This document shows positions 23,501-37,200 of a stretch of DNA of 64,000 nucleotides, in pieces. The notes beneath the pieces were generated by a model. The model was not told the DNA's origin and searched no databases. It saw nothing but the letters and a program-made list of their open reading frames with translations. This DNA is from Cheilinus undulatus (lineage: Eukaryota > Chordata > Actinopteri > Labriformes > Labridae): the NCBI RefSeq assembly GCF_018320785.1, contig NC_054884.1, positions 22,011,667 through 22,075,666 of the forward strand, written 5' to 3'. The translations under genes were made by a program, and so were the position numbers. Positions within the stretch are counted from its first letter, which is position 1, and each line of letters starts with the position of its first letter.

Positions 23501-25283
23501 AAAGCTACATAATGTTAGGCTGGGATTTATCAGTCAGCTTGATTAGAATTAAGATTTATTTTGTAGTACAATGTTATGCATGGTTTTGCTAGCTTTAGCT
23601 GAAAGTAAAAAATGGGTTAACAATAGTTTTTCCTTTCTATACAGCCAGATGGAAAAATACAGATTGCCACTGTCAATGTCTTTTTAGTTCATCATTTATC
23701 TTGTGGTGTAAAAATGCTAATATGTCATGTATCATAAGCTACTTACTATCCACATAAAACTGATTCAATGGAAAAATCTTGTTTCAAGTTAAAACAAAAC
23801 ACTTACATTCAAGAGCTAACGTTAGAATACAGTTACAATGTGTCCCAAATCATGTGCTGAACATGAAATATTTTCAATACATAAATACGCTGTGTGTTTA
23901 CACTGAGAAGTATACTCAAATGCAGTAAATTACAGCCACACTCAAAAACGTCTAAGAAGGCACTTCACACCCTCAATGAACATCTTGGTGACATAGCAGA
24001 TGTTGTACTGTTAGCATGCTAGCTCGCTAGCTAATGTTAGCATCCACTAGCAAACTAACGTCTGAGTAGCAATGGCAGCAGATTTCAATCAAGAAAAAGG
24101 CATAAAAGGCATTTTATTTTTTTAATTGAACACTGTTAACAGAAAATTTAAGTTACATGATCTTAATAGTGAGAGAAAATAATAGTCAAATCATAGAAGA
24201 AGACACCACGGCTAAACGATCAGCACGTCTTGTAGGTGGAAAATCTCAGTGCGTCATAACTTTGCAACATCACTTTTAGACAAGGAGTTGCTAATTTGGT
24301 AGTGTACCCCAGCAGAAAAGCTAGAAAGCTACATAATTTTAACTGGAAATTAAAAGGCAAGCGTGATAGGAAGAGGGATTTAACCTTACGCAATGTTAGC
24401 TACTAAGTGGTTGAATGCTAACTAAAGCTATTGTCTAGAGGTAGACTAGACAAAACAGATATTCCAAAATTAGTTGTGGAAATTTTTACACTTTAAGAGT
24501 CATTAGCAAACAGCTCAAAGTTTCATCATTTAATGCTTCATTCTGGGTCCTTCCTGGCAGGTCTCCTTCATCTTGATTGGAACATCCCATGTATTTATAG
24601 CGGGATGCTAAAGTTATCCCTCCATCATTAAGCATCCTGCTAAGGTTGTTGGGTTTAAAGATGACACCATAAGAATAGAGTGATGTTTTGCTATGTGGGT
24701 TTAAAATTAGGTTAGTAACCACCAGTGCAGTGAGTGTGCTTTCTTCATTAATTCAGATATCAAAGTGGATATCTGAAACACAAGTATGTTTGCTGCCTGT
24801 GCATTGGCGTCGGCCTTGGCTTATTGCTTGCTGTCTGTGTGCATCTGTTTTAGCTTAAGTATCGCGAAGATGGTGAACGCTTTATGTCCACCTTCCACCA
24901 AGACATGAGGTCCATGGAGCTGGAGAGGGCACGACTAGCCAATCAGATGGCAAGCCAGGTGAGCTCACAGAAGAGCAACTGGCCATTATCTCCAGTTAAA
25001 TGGATTTGAAGCCCCGAATATGGTTAAATTTTGTGAAGTATTGTAGCTGTTTGCATGTCTTCAGCATACACAGAAAACAATCCTTATAACCCTTCATATT
25101 AAAAGGCACTTAAGGTAGCATGACCTGCTTTGTGAGTGGATAAAATGATCAGGCTTGTCTTCAATGTCTTAACAGGCCTTCAAGTCTCAGTCTGAGTTCT
25201 CCCAGCAGCAGACATGGTACTCAAGCTCAATGACCAATCAGGAGGTAGTTACCATGTCACAGGCCCAGAGTACTATCAGTGAT
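20555..25283 (+). other. nrap: nrap exons 1-5: LIM domain and linker
   Basis: Coding exons 20555-20620, 21615-21709, 21847-21934, 24854-24958 and 25176-25283. Exons 1-3 give a LIM domain with zinc ligands in CARC, the NWHKACFHC block and CDVCK, followed by the NRAP-specific NPRNNTFTSVYETP. Exons 4-5 encode a linker (REDGERFMSTFHQDM...). It aligns only loosely with human NRAP but keeps DGE, FH-DM and a W, so this is the fastest-changing coding part. Intron 3 (21935-24853) is 2.9 kb. Confidence 0.92.
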
Positions 25284-28200
25284 GTGAGTGTACAAAAAAC
25301 ATGGTTATTGTGATTTTTACTTGCATTTATTTGTTCGATACAATACAAATGCTTGATATTTCCTTGCTAGGTGAAGTTTACAGAGGAGTTTGAGTCGAAA
25401 GGAAAAGGTAGCTTCCCTGCCATGATCACACCGGGTTACCAGGCTGCTAAAAATGCCAATACTCTGGCCAGTAATGTGAGTAGCACAAGATATTTTCCTT
25501 TACATCCTTCCCCAAATCCCTAAAATCCCACCAGCTGTTATAACAAATATGTCTCTTCTATGGTTTTTTCCAGCTCGAATATAAAAAAGGACACGAGGAG
25601 AGAGTTTCTAAATACACCACGTTTGTTGATCCACCAGAGGTGATTTTGGCGAAGAAACAGGGGCAAATTGTTAGCGATGTAAGCGTTTATACACTGATTT
25701 TATACACTAATACAGCATGTTTTATTTCATCATTGGACTACTTATCCCAGATGATACCAGCTGCATTAAGCAGTTTAAATTCTTTCAAATAAAAACAGAC
25801 ATTATTGTGTTTTTTTCCCCTTAAGTATGCATATACAGAAGAGTATGAGCAACAGAAAGGTAAAGGGAGTTTCCCTGCACATCTTACACCTGGATACAAG
25901 ATGTCAAAGAAGGCCAGTGAGCAGGCTAGTGATGTAAGTATGGATAAACTAAAAAGTACATGAACTGTTACAGACCCCTGATCCTGAATTAGTCATGCTT
26001 GTTTTTTTATTTTTTCCCCCAGATAAAGTATCGTCAGACGTATGAACAGGAGATTAAAGGGAAAGCAAGCACGGAGGCAGCTGTGGCTGAAGCCGTTCAT
26101 GCCAAAGAAAATGCAGAGAATTTCAGCCAGGTGAAAAAAAAAATTGCTCATAAGTTTTCATTAATGAGTGTGATTATTAAAGCATATTATCTTCCAACCC
26201 AGCATTAGTTTTACTGTTATTTATATTTTAATGGTGGATATTTAGTTACATGTAGTTCATAGCTTCAGATATAGACATGGAATGTTGTGGGGATCGGGTT
26301 AATTTTAGCCCACTGAATGCCTTTATATACTTAACATTACTTTTTGAATTAATTATAAATGAATAAAATTGAATTCAGTAAGTAATGTTCCCTTTGCAGA
26401 TTGCCTACACTGAGGAGTATGAGCAACAACGGGGCAAAGGAAGTTTCCCTGCCATGATCACTCCTGGTTATTATCTTGCAAAGAAGGCTCAGGAGAATGC
26501 TAGTGATGTAAGTATCACACATACAGCATCCAAGTGTCCCTTACATGTCATTTCAATGCAGTTTAAACTGTTTAAGTTGTTGTATCATGGCTTATCTACC
26601 AGGTAGTCAATTCAAAGTCTTATTCCAAAACGTCACATCATATATAGTTGAGACAGCTACCATCTACATTTAAAATGGTACCCCAGAAATAAAAGGCACA
26701 AAGGATACGAATAAATACTACAATAGAAATACATTTATTAATATTATTTTGGTTGTACGCCTAATTTGGGAAAAAAGTCTCTCTCTGTTTTTGCAGTTTT
26801 GATCATTATCAATCGTATGAATTTCATTCAAATTATGATTCAAGTTATTATAGCATAGTTTTTATTAAATGGAAAGTATGTAAATATTGCCTTGTAAGAT
26901 ATTTAGTCAACTAATTTGGATATTAGAAAGTGGAAGAGTTTAGGAACAACAGCAGCTTAACTGCGAAGCAGAAGCTCACGTAAAATCACAGAGCATGATC
27001 AACAACTGCTAAGGTGCATGGTTCATAAAAGAGTTCTGGATTTGCACTGGCATTTATGAAAGCACCAAAAAACTGGCTGGACAGTCATGTAATGGGTTTC
27101 CATGGCAGAGAAGCTGCATGCAAGCGTCACATCACCAATTCCAATGCCAAATCTCGGTTGGAGTGGTGTGAGGCACACCGACACTGGACTGTGGGGCAGA
27201 AGAAACATGTTATGTGGAGTGATGGATCACGCTTCTCTGTTTTGCAGTCAGATGGGTGAGTCTGGGTTTGACGGATGCCAGGAAAACGGCACCCACCTGA
27301 CTGCTTTCAGTGTTACATTTTGGATCTAAAGTTACAGTAGTTTAAGGTTAGACTATCAAAATCTGTAGGTGCTTTACAGTTAAAAATGGAGTCTGCATCT
27401 GCCATGATGTTCACTCTGTCAAAGCATTTCAAAGTGTGGAGTGCAAAAGCTCCAGTTTCATCCATCATCTGACCATGTCATCACCATGCAGAATGCATGA
27501 GAGAAAGCAATGATAGAGCCTCCCTGTCTGCATGTCATCACTCTTTAACTCTCCGCTCTGACTAAATTAGACTGTGGGAGAGTGTTTGCAAGCATCATTA
27601 ATGTCCTCACACTACATGCTGTCCTCATACATGCAGTAAATCATCTCTCACCCCTTTGCAGCTCAAATACAGGAAAGACTTAAACAAGATGAAGGGCACC
27701 TCACACTTCCATAGTCTGACATCCGAGGACAATCTGGCTCTGAAGAATGCCCGCAAGATTAACAAGCTAGTCAGTGAGGTGAGCTTTTCAACATTTATTT
27801 GTGACCTGCCCTTTCTATTTCCTAAATCTATGCTTAAGTTTAAGATGGATGATGCTGTTAAGTGTTTAGAGCTGGAAATATCAGGCATGGTGACTAAGTC
27901 TCCAGCAGACATGAAGCCACCTAAGTTGCATTTTTAGCATCTCTGACATGTCACCCTGCTGGGGTTCCATTCAAGGCCACAGGACACCCTGTCAAAATAA
28001 AGTTACCTCACACATGAGCTTTGCATTTAAGTCACTTTAAACCATCCTCAAGAAATAAATATGCTAGAATAATAATGCTAGCCATCCTCTAAGAAAATGT
28101 GAGATTTAAAAACTGAGTTTCTTTTCTACAAGGTGAGCTCTGTTTAGCATGAATGTTCAAAAGTAAAAAACTCTCTTTGGTTATTTTGGTGTTTAAGGCA

Positions 28201-31200
28201 CTGACATGTTGAATGGTGCCATGCTGTCATTGTTAAGCTAAGCATCACATATTTCAGATTTAAGGTCTCTGTGTCTCTTGAGTTATGAGAGAAAAGTGTC
28301 AGTGATGGTGACTGATGAGTGGCGAGTACTTTAAAGCTAGGACATAACTGAGCTCAGGCTGGGCGTCAACAAAAACAAGCGTCTGAGACAGAAAAAGAAA
28401 AAATGTAACAAACCAGCTGCTGTCATTTTTCATATGTTAAATCAGGTGGAGTACAAGAAAGACCTGGAGAACACCAAAGGTCACAGCATCAATTTCTGTG
28501 AGACGCCGCAGTTTCAGAACGCTGCTAAAGTCGCCCAGTTCACAAGTGATGTAAGTTTTAACAATCAGTACAGATGAATTATTGGACTTTTGAGAAGATA
28601 TTTGGCCATAGCTTATAAATCATCTGAGCATGATGATATGATAGAATCCTGCCAGATAATTTTTCTTTATCTTTTTTTTTAAAGAATAAGTACAAGGAGA
28701 AGTACACCAGCAATATGAAGGGCCACTATGAAGACTCAGGAATCGATAAGAAGACGATGCACGCCATGAAAGCCAGGAAACTGGCCAGTGATGTAAGGAT
28801 TGATTTTTCATGGACTTATTGCAGTAAATCAAAGCAATTATACATATCATTAGGGCACCAAATTTAGTCAATTTTTGATTTGTAATCAAGGGTTTAATGT
28901 TTTAATGATGATATTTAATGTCCGATTTAAAAAGCTATTCTGATTATCCTACTGTTGCTGTGTTTCTTTTGCTGACAGTAATATATTCGGGATAGTTATT
29001 ATTATAATTTTGACCAAAATTAATATTTTTGATATATATTTTTTTCCAAAATATATGCAGAATTCTTTTTCTAAGGATGCACAATAATATCAGCACAATA
29101 GCTTAAAAGCTTAAAAAGTAAATATCTTATTAGCAGATTTGAACATTTCTGACGATATTTGGATAAATTTTAAAGGAAATTAGTATTGATAGCCACTTAC
29201 AAGATTAAATTAAATCAAAATGAAAAGGCTCTAAGAGTTGGAATGGGGATGTTCATCTGGGTTTGTTAACTTGATGCTCTCATGTAATAGAAATTGCCTT
29301 TAAGGGGCTAATAGATTTTGCATTGTTGGGTGCTATTTTAGCTTATATTTTTTCTTAGCGAAACCAAGTTAAATAGATAATTTAATTGATTATTTATATA
29401 AAATGTTCAGTAAAACTAGTTGTTTCTTAAGAGAAGAGAAGTTAGTTTCTTAGCATTTCAGTCACATAAAATCTTCAATATTTTAAAAATAGTAACTTTA
29501 AATTTAGAAAAATATAGCCTATCCCTTGCTTCATCTTATGAGGCAAGAGTTAAGTCTGTGGAGTTTTTGACACAACCTGGTATACATCAGTACTGGCACT
29601 AAAAAAGGAGAATGGAAATTTCAGCATATCAGGTGTAGAAAAAAAATCGGATGTCATATCACTGTCATAGCTTTCTTGTTTTCTCCAGATTTCTTATAAA
29701 CAAGGTGTGGAACAGGAGCAGGGTGAATACAACTACCCAGCCACCCAAACACCAGGTTACAAAAGCGTGAGGAAACTGGACCCACTTAAAGACGTGAGTC
29801 AAGTCCAAGTGTCAAACATTATTTAATCTTTTTTTTTGTTTGTTTGTTTACAGTGGTATGTCTTTATCTAGTTAATTTCCATCCATCCGTCCCTCCATTA
29901 TATATCAATGGGTGAGAGGCAGGGTATTCCTTGGACTGACAGTCCAAGGAATACCGGTCAATCACAAGGCTGACATATAGAGAAAAACAACTGGACACAC
30001 TCACAACTTCGGGCAATTTAGAGTCTCCAGTTAACCAAAAAAGCATGTCTTTGGGCTGTGTGAGGAAGCCGGAGTTGGGGGGCTGTGTTGGCTGAATTGG
30101 TAGAGCAAGGATCCACGCCGGTCACTGGTTTAAATCTTTACTCTCGCTACCACTGTCTCATCTCATGAAGGCAGAGATCAAAAATAGTCTTTAAAAATGG
30201 AGCAGCACTGTTATTTTTGTCTTTTCTGATTCATTTCTCATAATTGTTTTTCCAGAAAAACTACAAGCAACACATCGACCAAGTCAAATACAGTCCTGTG
30301 ACAGACACTCCTGAAATTATTTTAGCAAAGAAAAATGCAAATCTTGTCAGCAATGTAAGTATTTAATGGATAAATCACCATAATGGTTTAAAAGTAAAAG
30401 TTTAGATGTAATACCAGCTCTATCAGCATTTTTTAACTGCGTATGAAAGAAATGGCTGTTGGGTTTTATTGTGTTCATGTATCTTTTAGCTCAATTACAA
30501 AGCAGACTATGAGAAGACCAAACATCAGTACACACTGTCCCAGGACCTGCCCCAGATTAAAAAGGCTAAAGCTAATGCTGCTTTGTGCAGTGATGTAAGT
30601 TATGACATCTGCAGTATTCATGCTTTATTATGTGGTTGATGAAAGGAAAGGGTTTATTTACTGAGGTGAATTTGTTTATTACAGATTAAATATAAGGAGG
30701 AGTGGGAGAAGACCAAGTCTAAAGCCTGTGACATTGGCGTGAACGACCTGAGTGTCAGAGCAGCGAAGGCTTCCCGTGACCTCGCCAGTGATGTAAGCAA
30801 ACACACGCTATCTGCCACTGCAAGGAGAGTGACTGTATGAGCAAAACAGCTAAGTGGGTTTACTCAAATATGATAATTAAATTACACGGACATGGGTTTC
30901 AGATTAAATACAAAGAAACCTACATGAAGGACAAGGACAAGGCAGTTGGGGTCAACGTGAGTGACTCCAAGACTCTGCATTCTCTTCAAGTAGCTAAGAT
31001 GAGCAGCGATGTAAGCAGAGATAACTATTACAACACTGAATAGTCAATACCACCAATTTTTACACATGTTATACTTAACACTAACAATCAAACATAACTG
31101 TTTTTATTACTACTACTTTTGTCAGATTGCATACAAGAAGGGCTCCAAGGAGAGCCAGAGTCAGTTCAGTCTCCCTCATGATATGATCAACCTGAGCCAC

Positions 31201-34200
31201 GCCAAAAAGGCTCAGACCCTCGCCAGTGACCTGGAGTATCGCACAAAACTGCATGACTACACTGTCATGCCTGATGACATCAAGATTCAGCAGGCCAAGA
31301 AGGCTTATGCTCTGCAAAGTGAGGTAAGAGAGGGGAAGAAGATATGACTCATATCATAGCTGTTTTAGTGATGTTCTAATACAAATAAATAAGGGTCAAC
31401 TGATATTGTTTTTTCAGGGCTGATATTGCCACCTATTAGTAGTAGTGCATGTGACTGATAACTGATATATGGAACTGATATGCATTTGTTATGACAACTT
31501 CTACTTAACGTGGCAAAAGTAAAACTGCATGTTAACAATTTAAGGAGGCATTCAGCACCAGCTCTGTCAACACCAGAAACAGCACAGATCAACACTGTGG
31601 CAGCAGGAAACAGGAAGTGATGCCATACATCACTCAGGCCTCAGTGTTGATTGGCTGGTAGTTGTGTGACATCATGACAGTCAGATAATGTTTCTAGTGG
31701 GACTTTAGGTGAGACCGTAGAGTAAAAACAAAACCAGAAGGGAAGACATGTCTTGCAGCGTAGCCAAAGTAGCACACCTTTGAATTAGTTGGTTTTTGCC
31801 AATTATTGGGAAAATAAAATGCAGATACCAATAACTGGCTAAATGCCAACTATTGGCATGAATGATCGGCCGGGCCAATAATTGGTTCAGCCCTACAGAT
31901 AAATGTACTGGAAATGCCTTAGATTTAATCTGAAAATTATTTTGCCAACCAGGTAATATCAAGTGAGATGCCAGACTCAAAAATTCTAAGCCTCTCCAAA
32001 TTAATTGTATGTAGCCTGTGATATCAGTGCACTGGTAGTATAGAGTGTAACATTACTGATGCTTAAAAATGTAATTACAACTTTAAAATAGCCACGTTTA
32101 CGTAGTTGAATTAAGGGTTTTGGTTATATTTAAGTTTTGAGTTCAAAATCTGTGTTTCTCTGATCACTGGATGCCAAAGGAAATGTAAGCTAAGCTGCTA
32201 CCAGCATGGACTTACCTTGTTTGTAGTTTCTTAGCTTGTTGAGTTTGATCCTGAGTCAAGCTGTAAGAAAATGATAGAAAACAGACATTGCATTTATACA
32301 TGTTTACAATTATTACACTGTTTTAAAGTGACGAAGACAAACTAATTTTATGTACAACATAGCCCCACTAGCATATGGTGTGGCGTTAGTTAGCTAAACT
32401 ACATGCTAGAACAGCTTCAGTATAGCTGTATGTCATCTAGTTAAGTTGTAAGTTCCAGATAATATTGTTTACATGAGGTTAAGATAATTCTAAGAAAGAA
32501 AAGTAGAAAGACAGAAACCAAGCAAGAAAGAAATGTTTCTTGTTTTTTTAGAGACTGGGTGTCAAAGAACACGTTGGCTAAGTTGCTACTAGCATTGCCC
32601 TACTTTGCTTTATGGATCTCAGCTTGTTGACTTCAATGCTGAGTAAAGCTAAAAGAAAATGATGGCAAACAGTCATTATGTTTACACAACGTTAGAAGTA
32701 TAATACTGCTTTAAAACGTATTTTACAACAGTGCCCAACAAGCATAGAGTGTAACATTAGTGAGCTAAACTATATGATAGGAAACTTTTAATATAGCTGT
32801 ATTTAATTTAGTTAAATGATAAGTTCCGTACTGCCTTATTTACATGCGACAATTTTAAGAAGAGAGAAATGTATTTTATTTTAAAGCAAGTTTTTTTCAG
32901 AGACTGGGGGTCAAAAGGTACGTTAGCTAAAATGCTACGATATGTCTCAAATTGCATACTTCTGTTATTATAGCCTACTTTATTACAGTACACTTAAATG
33001 TAAGACAGTTTACATTGGTGTTAGAGTTAGTATTTTCTTAAAAAATACATTACTGTTTTGCACTAACAGGAAGTGACTGTTATAAAAGCCTCTGTTTTCT
33101 TCTTCACCTACTTTTTAAAAAGCAGACCAATCGTCATTTGGTCATGCTAATCAAAATTTGACAGCTATTTTTTTCTTTCACTATGGGATTCATGTAACTT
33201 GTATTTCCTTTCTAACATGATTTGTTCAAAGAATTTAAACTTTTGTGTTCTTGATTGAAATATGCTGGCATTGCTAGTAAAATGCTTTAATGTCTGCTTA
33301 ACATCTGCTTCATCACCAACATGGTGTTCACTGAGGGTGCGAAGTTTTGATCGTTTCACACTCAATTCCTGGTCGTTTTGAGCACACTAGTAGTATACAT
33401 TTGAGTATAGTTCTCAATTTAAACACACTTTACACACTTATGTACTTAAGATATTTAGTGTTTAGCACAGAAGCATATGATTTGGTACACACTTTGCTTT
33501 TTGTAGGTTTTTTTTTTTGCTTGTTTTATTGAGATGGTCAGGCTGCTAACAATCTTGACATCCAGTTTATCTTTTCAGGATTCGTAGTTTGAACTTCTGC
33601 AGTTAAGGGAAGTAATTAGAGGGGCACACTCAGTATTAGCCAATACTGAAGTGTTAGTGTCTGAACAGATACGGACTGTAGCAATGGTATCTGGATATCT
33701 CTAAGCTTTAACAAAATAAAATGTTGTTTTCACATTTTTTGCCTCCACAGAACCAGTATCGCTCTGACTTGAACTGGATGAAAGGAGTGGGCTGGGAGAC
33801 TGAAGGATGTATGAATATTGCCCATTCCAAGAAAGCTGGAGAGCTGCTCAGTGATGTCAGTACAATCATGTATTTGTGTTAAAATTCTAATGTTATCATC
33901 TTTTCTGGCACGTTGTTTATCTACTGCCTATTTTTTTCACAGACTAAATACCGTCAAAAGGTCGATAGAATCAAGTTCACACAGGTGGCGGATGATCTTT
34001 CCATCAAACACGCCAAGAAGAGCCAAGAACTGCAGAGCGACGTAAGGTCTTCATTGTTAAACTGTAATTATGAGCAATTCCAAAGTCTGCAATTGCAAGT
34101 CATATGTCTCCTGATTCTGATTTCCAGCTGGCATACAAAGCAAACACAGAACAGATAATGCATCAGTACACCATGACTCAAGATGAGCCCCTGTTCAGAC

Positions 34201-37200
34201 AAGCAAAGGCTAATGCTGATCTTCTCAGTGGGGTAAGTTCAGTGAATTGGATCCTAGAAAGTCTAATGAATGAGAACAGTGGTGCTATACTTTGCTAGTA
34301 ATATTTTCACAGAAGCACAACAGACTGAAGAAATTAATGCAGACCATGTTTTACTCATATGTTTCATTTCAATTCATGTACTTCATCAATAACTTAAACT
34401 TAACTTTGGGAACAACAACAAACATGCAAAAATAAATGATAACCTCATCTGTTGGGAGCACTTAAAATTTAGTCAAGGTAAGTCACTGTTCAAAGGAAGA
34501 ATTTCAGAAGTTTTTGCATTTCCTCTGAATGCTAACATTTCCCAATCTGTTGTGCTGTTAGATGTTGTGACCTTTCATTGGTAATAATGTCTGGTGTGCT
34601 GCAGGGGGCATTGTTTGGCAATGTTTTGCAATAAATTGATTTTGTCCTTTTCAGGAGAACACAATGCTGGTTTTGAATCAGTGTACTTTAACTAGCATAA
34701 TCCTCCCTTTAGTTTATGTCGGATGTTTATGAAACAGTAAAGTGGCAACCTTAGCGTGAAGCCATTTGCATAACAATTAAGTAGTGAGGAGGAAATTTTT
34801 CCAGTGCTACACAAAAAATCAGTTGTACTGATTACTGTCATCTCAGACAGTCCTTCCATATAACTACAGATCTATATCCCCCTTGGATCTAATTAGTTAA
34901 TGCTCTCTAAGTCTGCCCAGAATCTGGGCATCATGAGCGTCAATCAGCTGTCCTTAGAGGTTCACATGGCCTCAGTTGCTCCGTCATGCTGATTTGCCCT
35001 TTGTAACATCAGACAACATCAAACCCTAGCTGACAGGGATTGCAACACAGCTCTTAGTGCACGCTCTTAGGTGTAATATCATTTTTTGACTACTGCAGCT
35101 CGTTACTGGCATGCACATTTTAAACTCTGCAGATGATCCAGGAACACAGCTGCACATCTGGACCATCTGCAGATGCGCTGAGAGGAAGTGCATCTTTATA
35201 TTGCCTCTAGTAGTGCATGACAGTACCAGTGTCTGATAGGAGTTAAAGCAGTTTGCAGCTCTTACTACTGCTGTTCCCTCCTGTCTAGATTCTTGCTTTG
35301 GCTGTATAGTCAGATCTGACTGTTTGAGCTAACTCTAACCTCAGATTTTGTACTACGGATCCATGTAACTCCATTTAGTGTCTGCGTGTGGCTTTAAGTG
35401 GATTATCCAAGGAGGTTGACCATGAAGTAGAAATGAGGATAAATTGAATTATTGTGGAAAAATCTGCAAAAATACCAAATGGCATAATGCACTTTAGCTG
35501 TTTGTCACTTACTGGCCCATACAGTGTTTAAATACTAAAAGATATTTCATGGCCATTTCAAGTCCTTGAGTCTCTTCTGTGTACTTTAAGACCCTGTAAA
35601 GTGAAATCCAAAGTTTTTGTCTAAACACTCTAGAAATGTTGGAATATGGTTGCTGTAAACGTGAAAACTCTGAGATCTACATGAGACTGAATTCTGGATT
35701 TAGGCCATTTCATCTCGTTCCTGGCTTGGTTTCATGTGGGTGGGGCCAATGTGCGGGCTCATGATGTCATGAGCCCACAGTAGAGAAAGACCCCGCCCCT
35801 CTACCACTACAATATTGTGGAAGGAAGCAGTCACCTGGAGCAGGGACTTCTGGTTCATTTTGCGCAAAGGAATTCAGTCTTGTACCCTTGTACCGTTCTA
35901 TAATGTTCATGTTTCATTGCAAAGTTATAGTTATGCATGTTTTGTTTATTGGTTCATGTTTTTACGGGAAACTATTATTCCAAGTATGACACCATGAGTA
36001 AGGGGGGTAATGCTGCAGACTACCTGTGTCCTGAGTGGGCGGGGTTTCAGCTCATTCAATAGATATGCCCACACCATCCTGGAGCAGATTTTACTGCCTC
36101 ATTTTTCATGATTTGAAGCTTCATTTTATAAACTTGGAGATGCTTTATGTGACTGAAATTTGACCTGGGGGTTCATAACACAGTGATCTATCATATGACA
36201 AACCTAAAGATTTATTTTTACTTTACAGCGTCTTTAAGAAGCTCAGAGGAACTTGTGTTTTTAAGGACTGTATGCTGTCTCACATCTTGTTTTTAACCTT
36301 TTGTTAATGTTGTCAGCTTATCCTCAACTGACTTAAATTGGTAATTAATAATACTCATATGTTTGTATATTGGTTTCTGATAAATCTGCCTTTAAAACAG
36401 CTTATTTGCCTCTTCAAAAGCCGGTGAATATAGTCTTTATGGAGGAGGCTCAGCATTTTCTGCACTTTAATAAAGCTTTCTTTTTCTTCTTGTAATTTAG
36501 AAAGTGTACAAGAGCAGCTGGGAGAAGCAGAGAGAAAAGGGCTTTGAACTGCGTTTGGACTCACTCTCTATTCTCACTGCTAAAGCCAAGAGAGATCTGG
36601 CCAGTGACGTGAGTTGTTCTAAAAAACTGTCTGCAACTTTAAGTTCATCCTGAGGAGAGCATTAACATTTTTCTTTAAATACCATTGTCGATTTAATTGT
36701 GTATTGTTGCAGATTAGATTAAGTAATCAGTTGATGATAATATGTTCACTGGCTTTTGTTGAAGTTTGACAGTCTTTTTTGTGTTGTTCTCTCAGGTCAA
36801 ATACAAACAGAATTATGAGAAAAACAAAGGGAAGGTGATTGGCATTAAGTCTGTCAGCGATGACTCTCAGATGGCTCATTCTGCTCTGGCAACCAAACTA
36901 CAGAGCGGTCGTCACTATAAGAAGGACTATGAGGACAACAAGACCAAATACAGGTGAGGCTTCTCCGCCTAATAGTGCTTAATCCGAATCACAGAACAAG
37001 AACTAGCCAAATATGTTGTGCTGTCCTGGATCAAAAGGTATTTACTGTGTCAGATTAATCTCCCCTTTAGTCTTCACCTGGATATGCTGAACATCAGCCA
37101 GGCCAAGAAGGCTCAAGATCTGGCAACTGACACTAACTACAGGACCATCCTCCATGAGTACACAACTGTCCCATCTGACATGAAGGTTGCCTGGGCTAAG

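Noticed and set aside
23400-24060. Clusters of GCTAGC and AACGTTAGC words (also at 18060-18140, 53700-53840 and 62080-62110)
   Set aside because: Such words are common background in fish intergenic DNA and show no ordered repeat unit.
36796-36953. Suspicion that nrap exon 24 was cut short by a false donor
   Set aside because: 158+154 nt sums to the 312 nt of the homologous exons, phases match, and both sites fit the consensus, so the intron is real.
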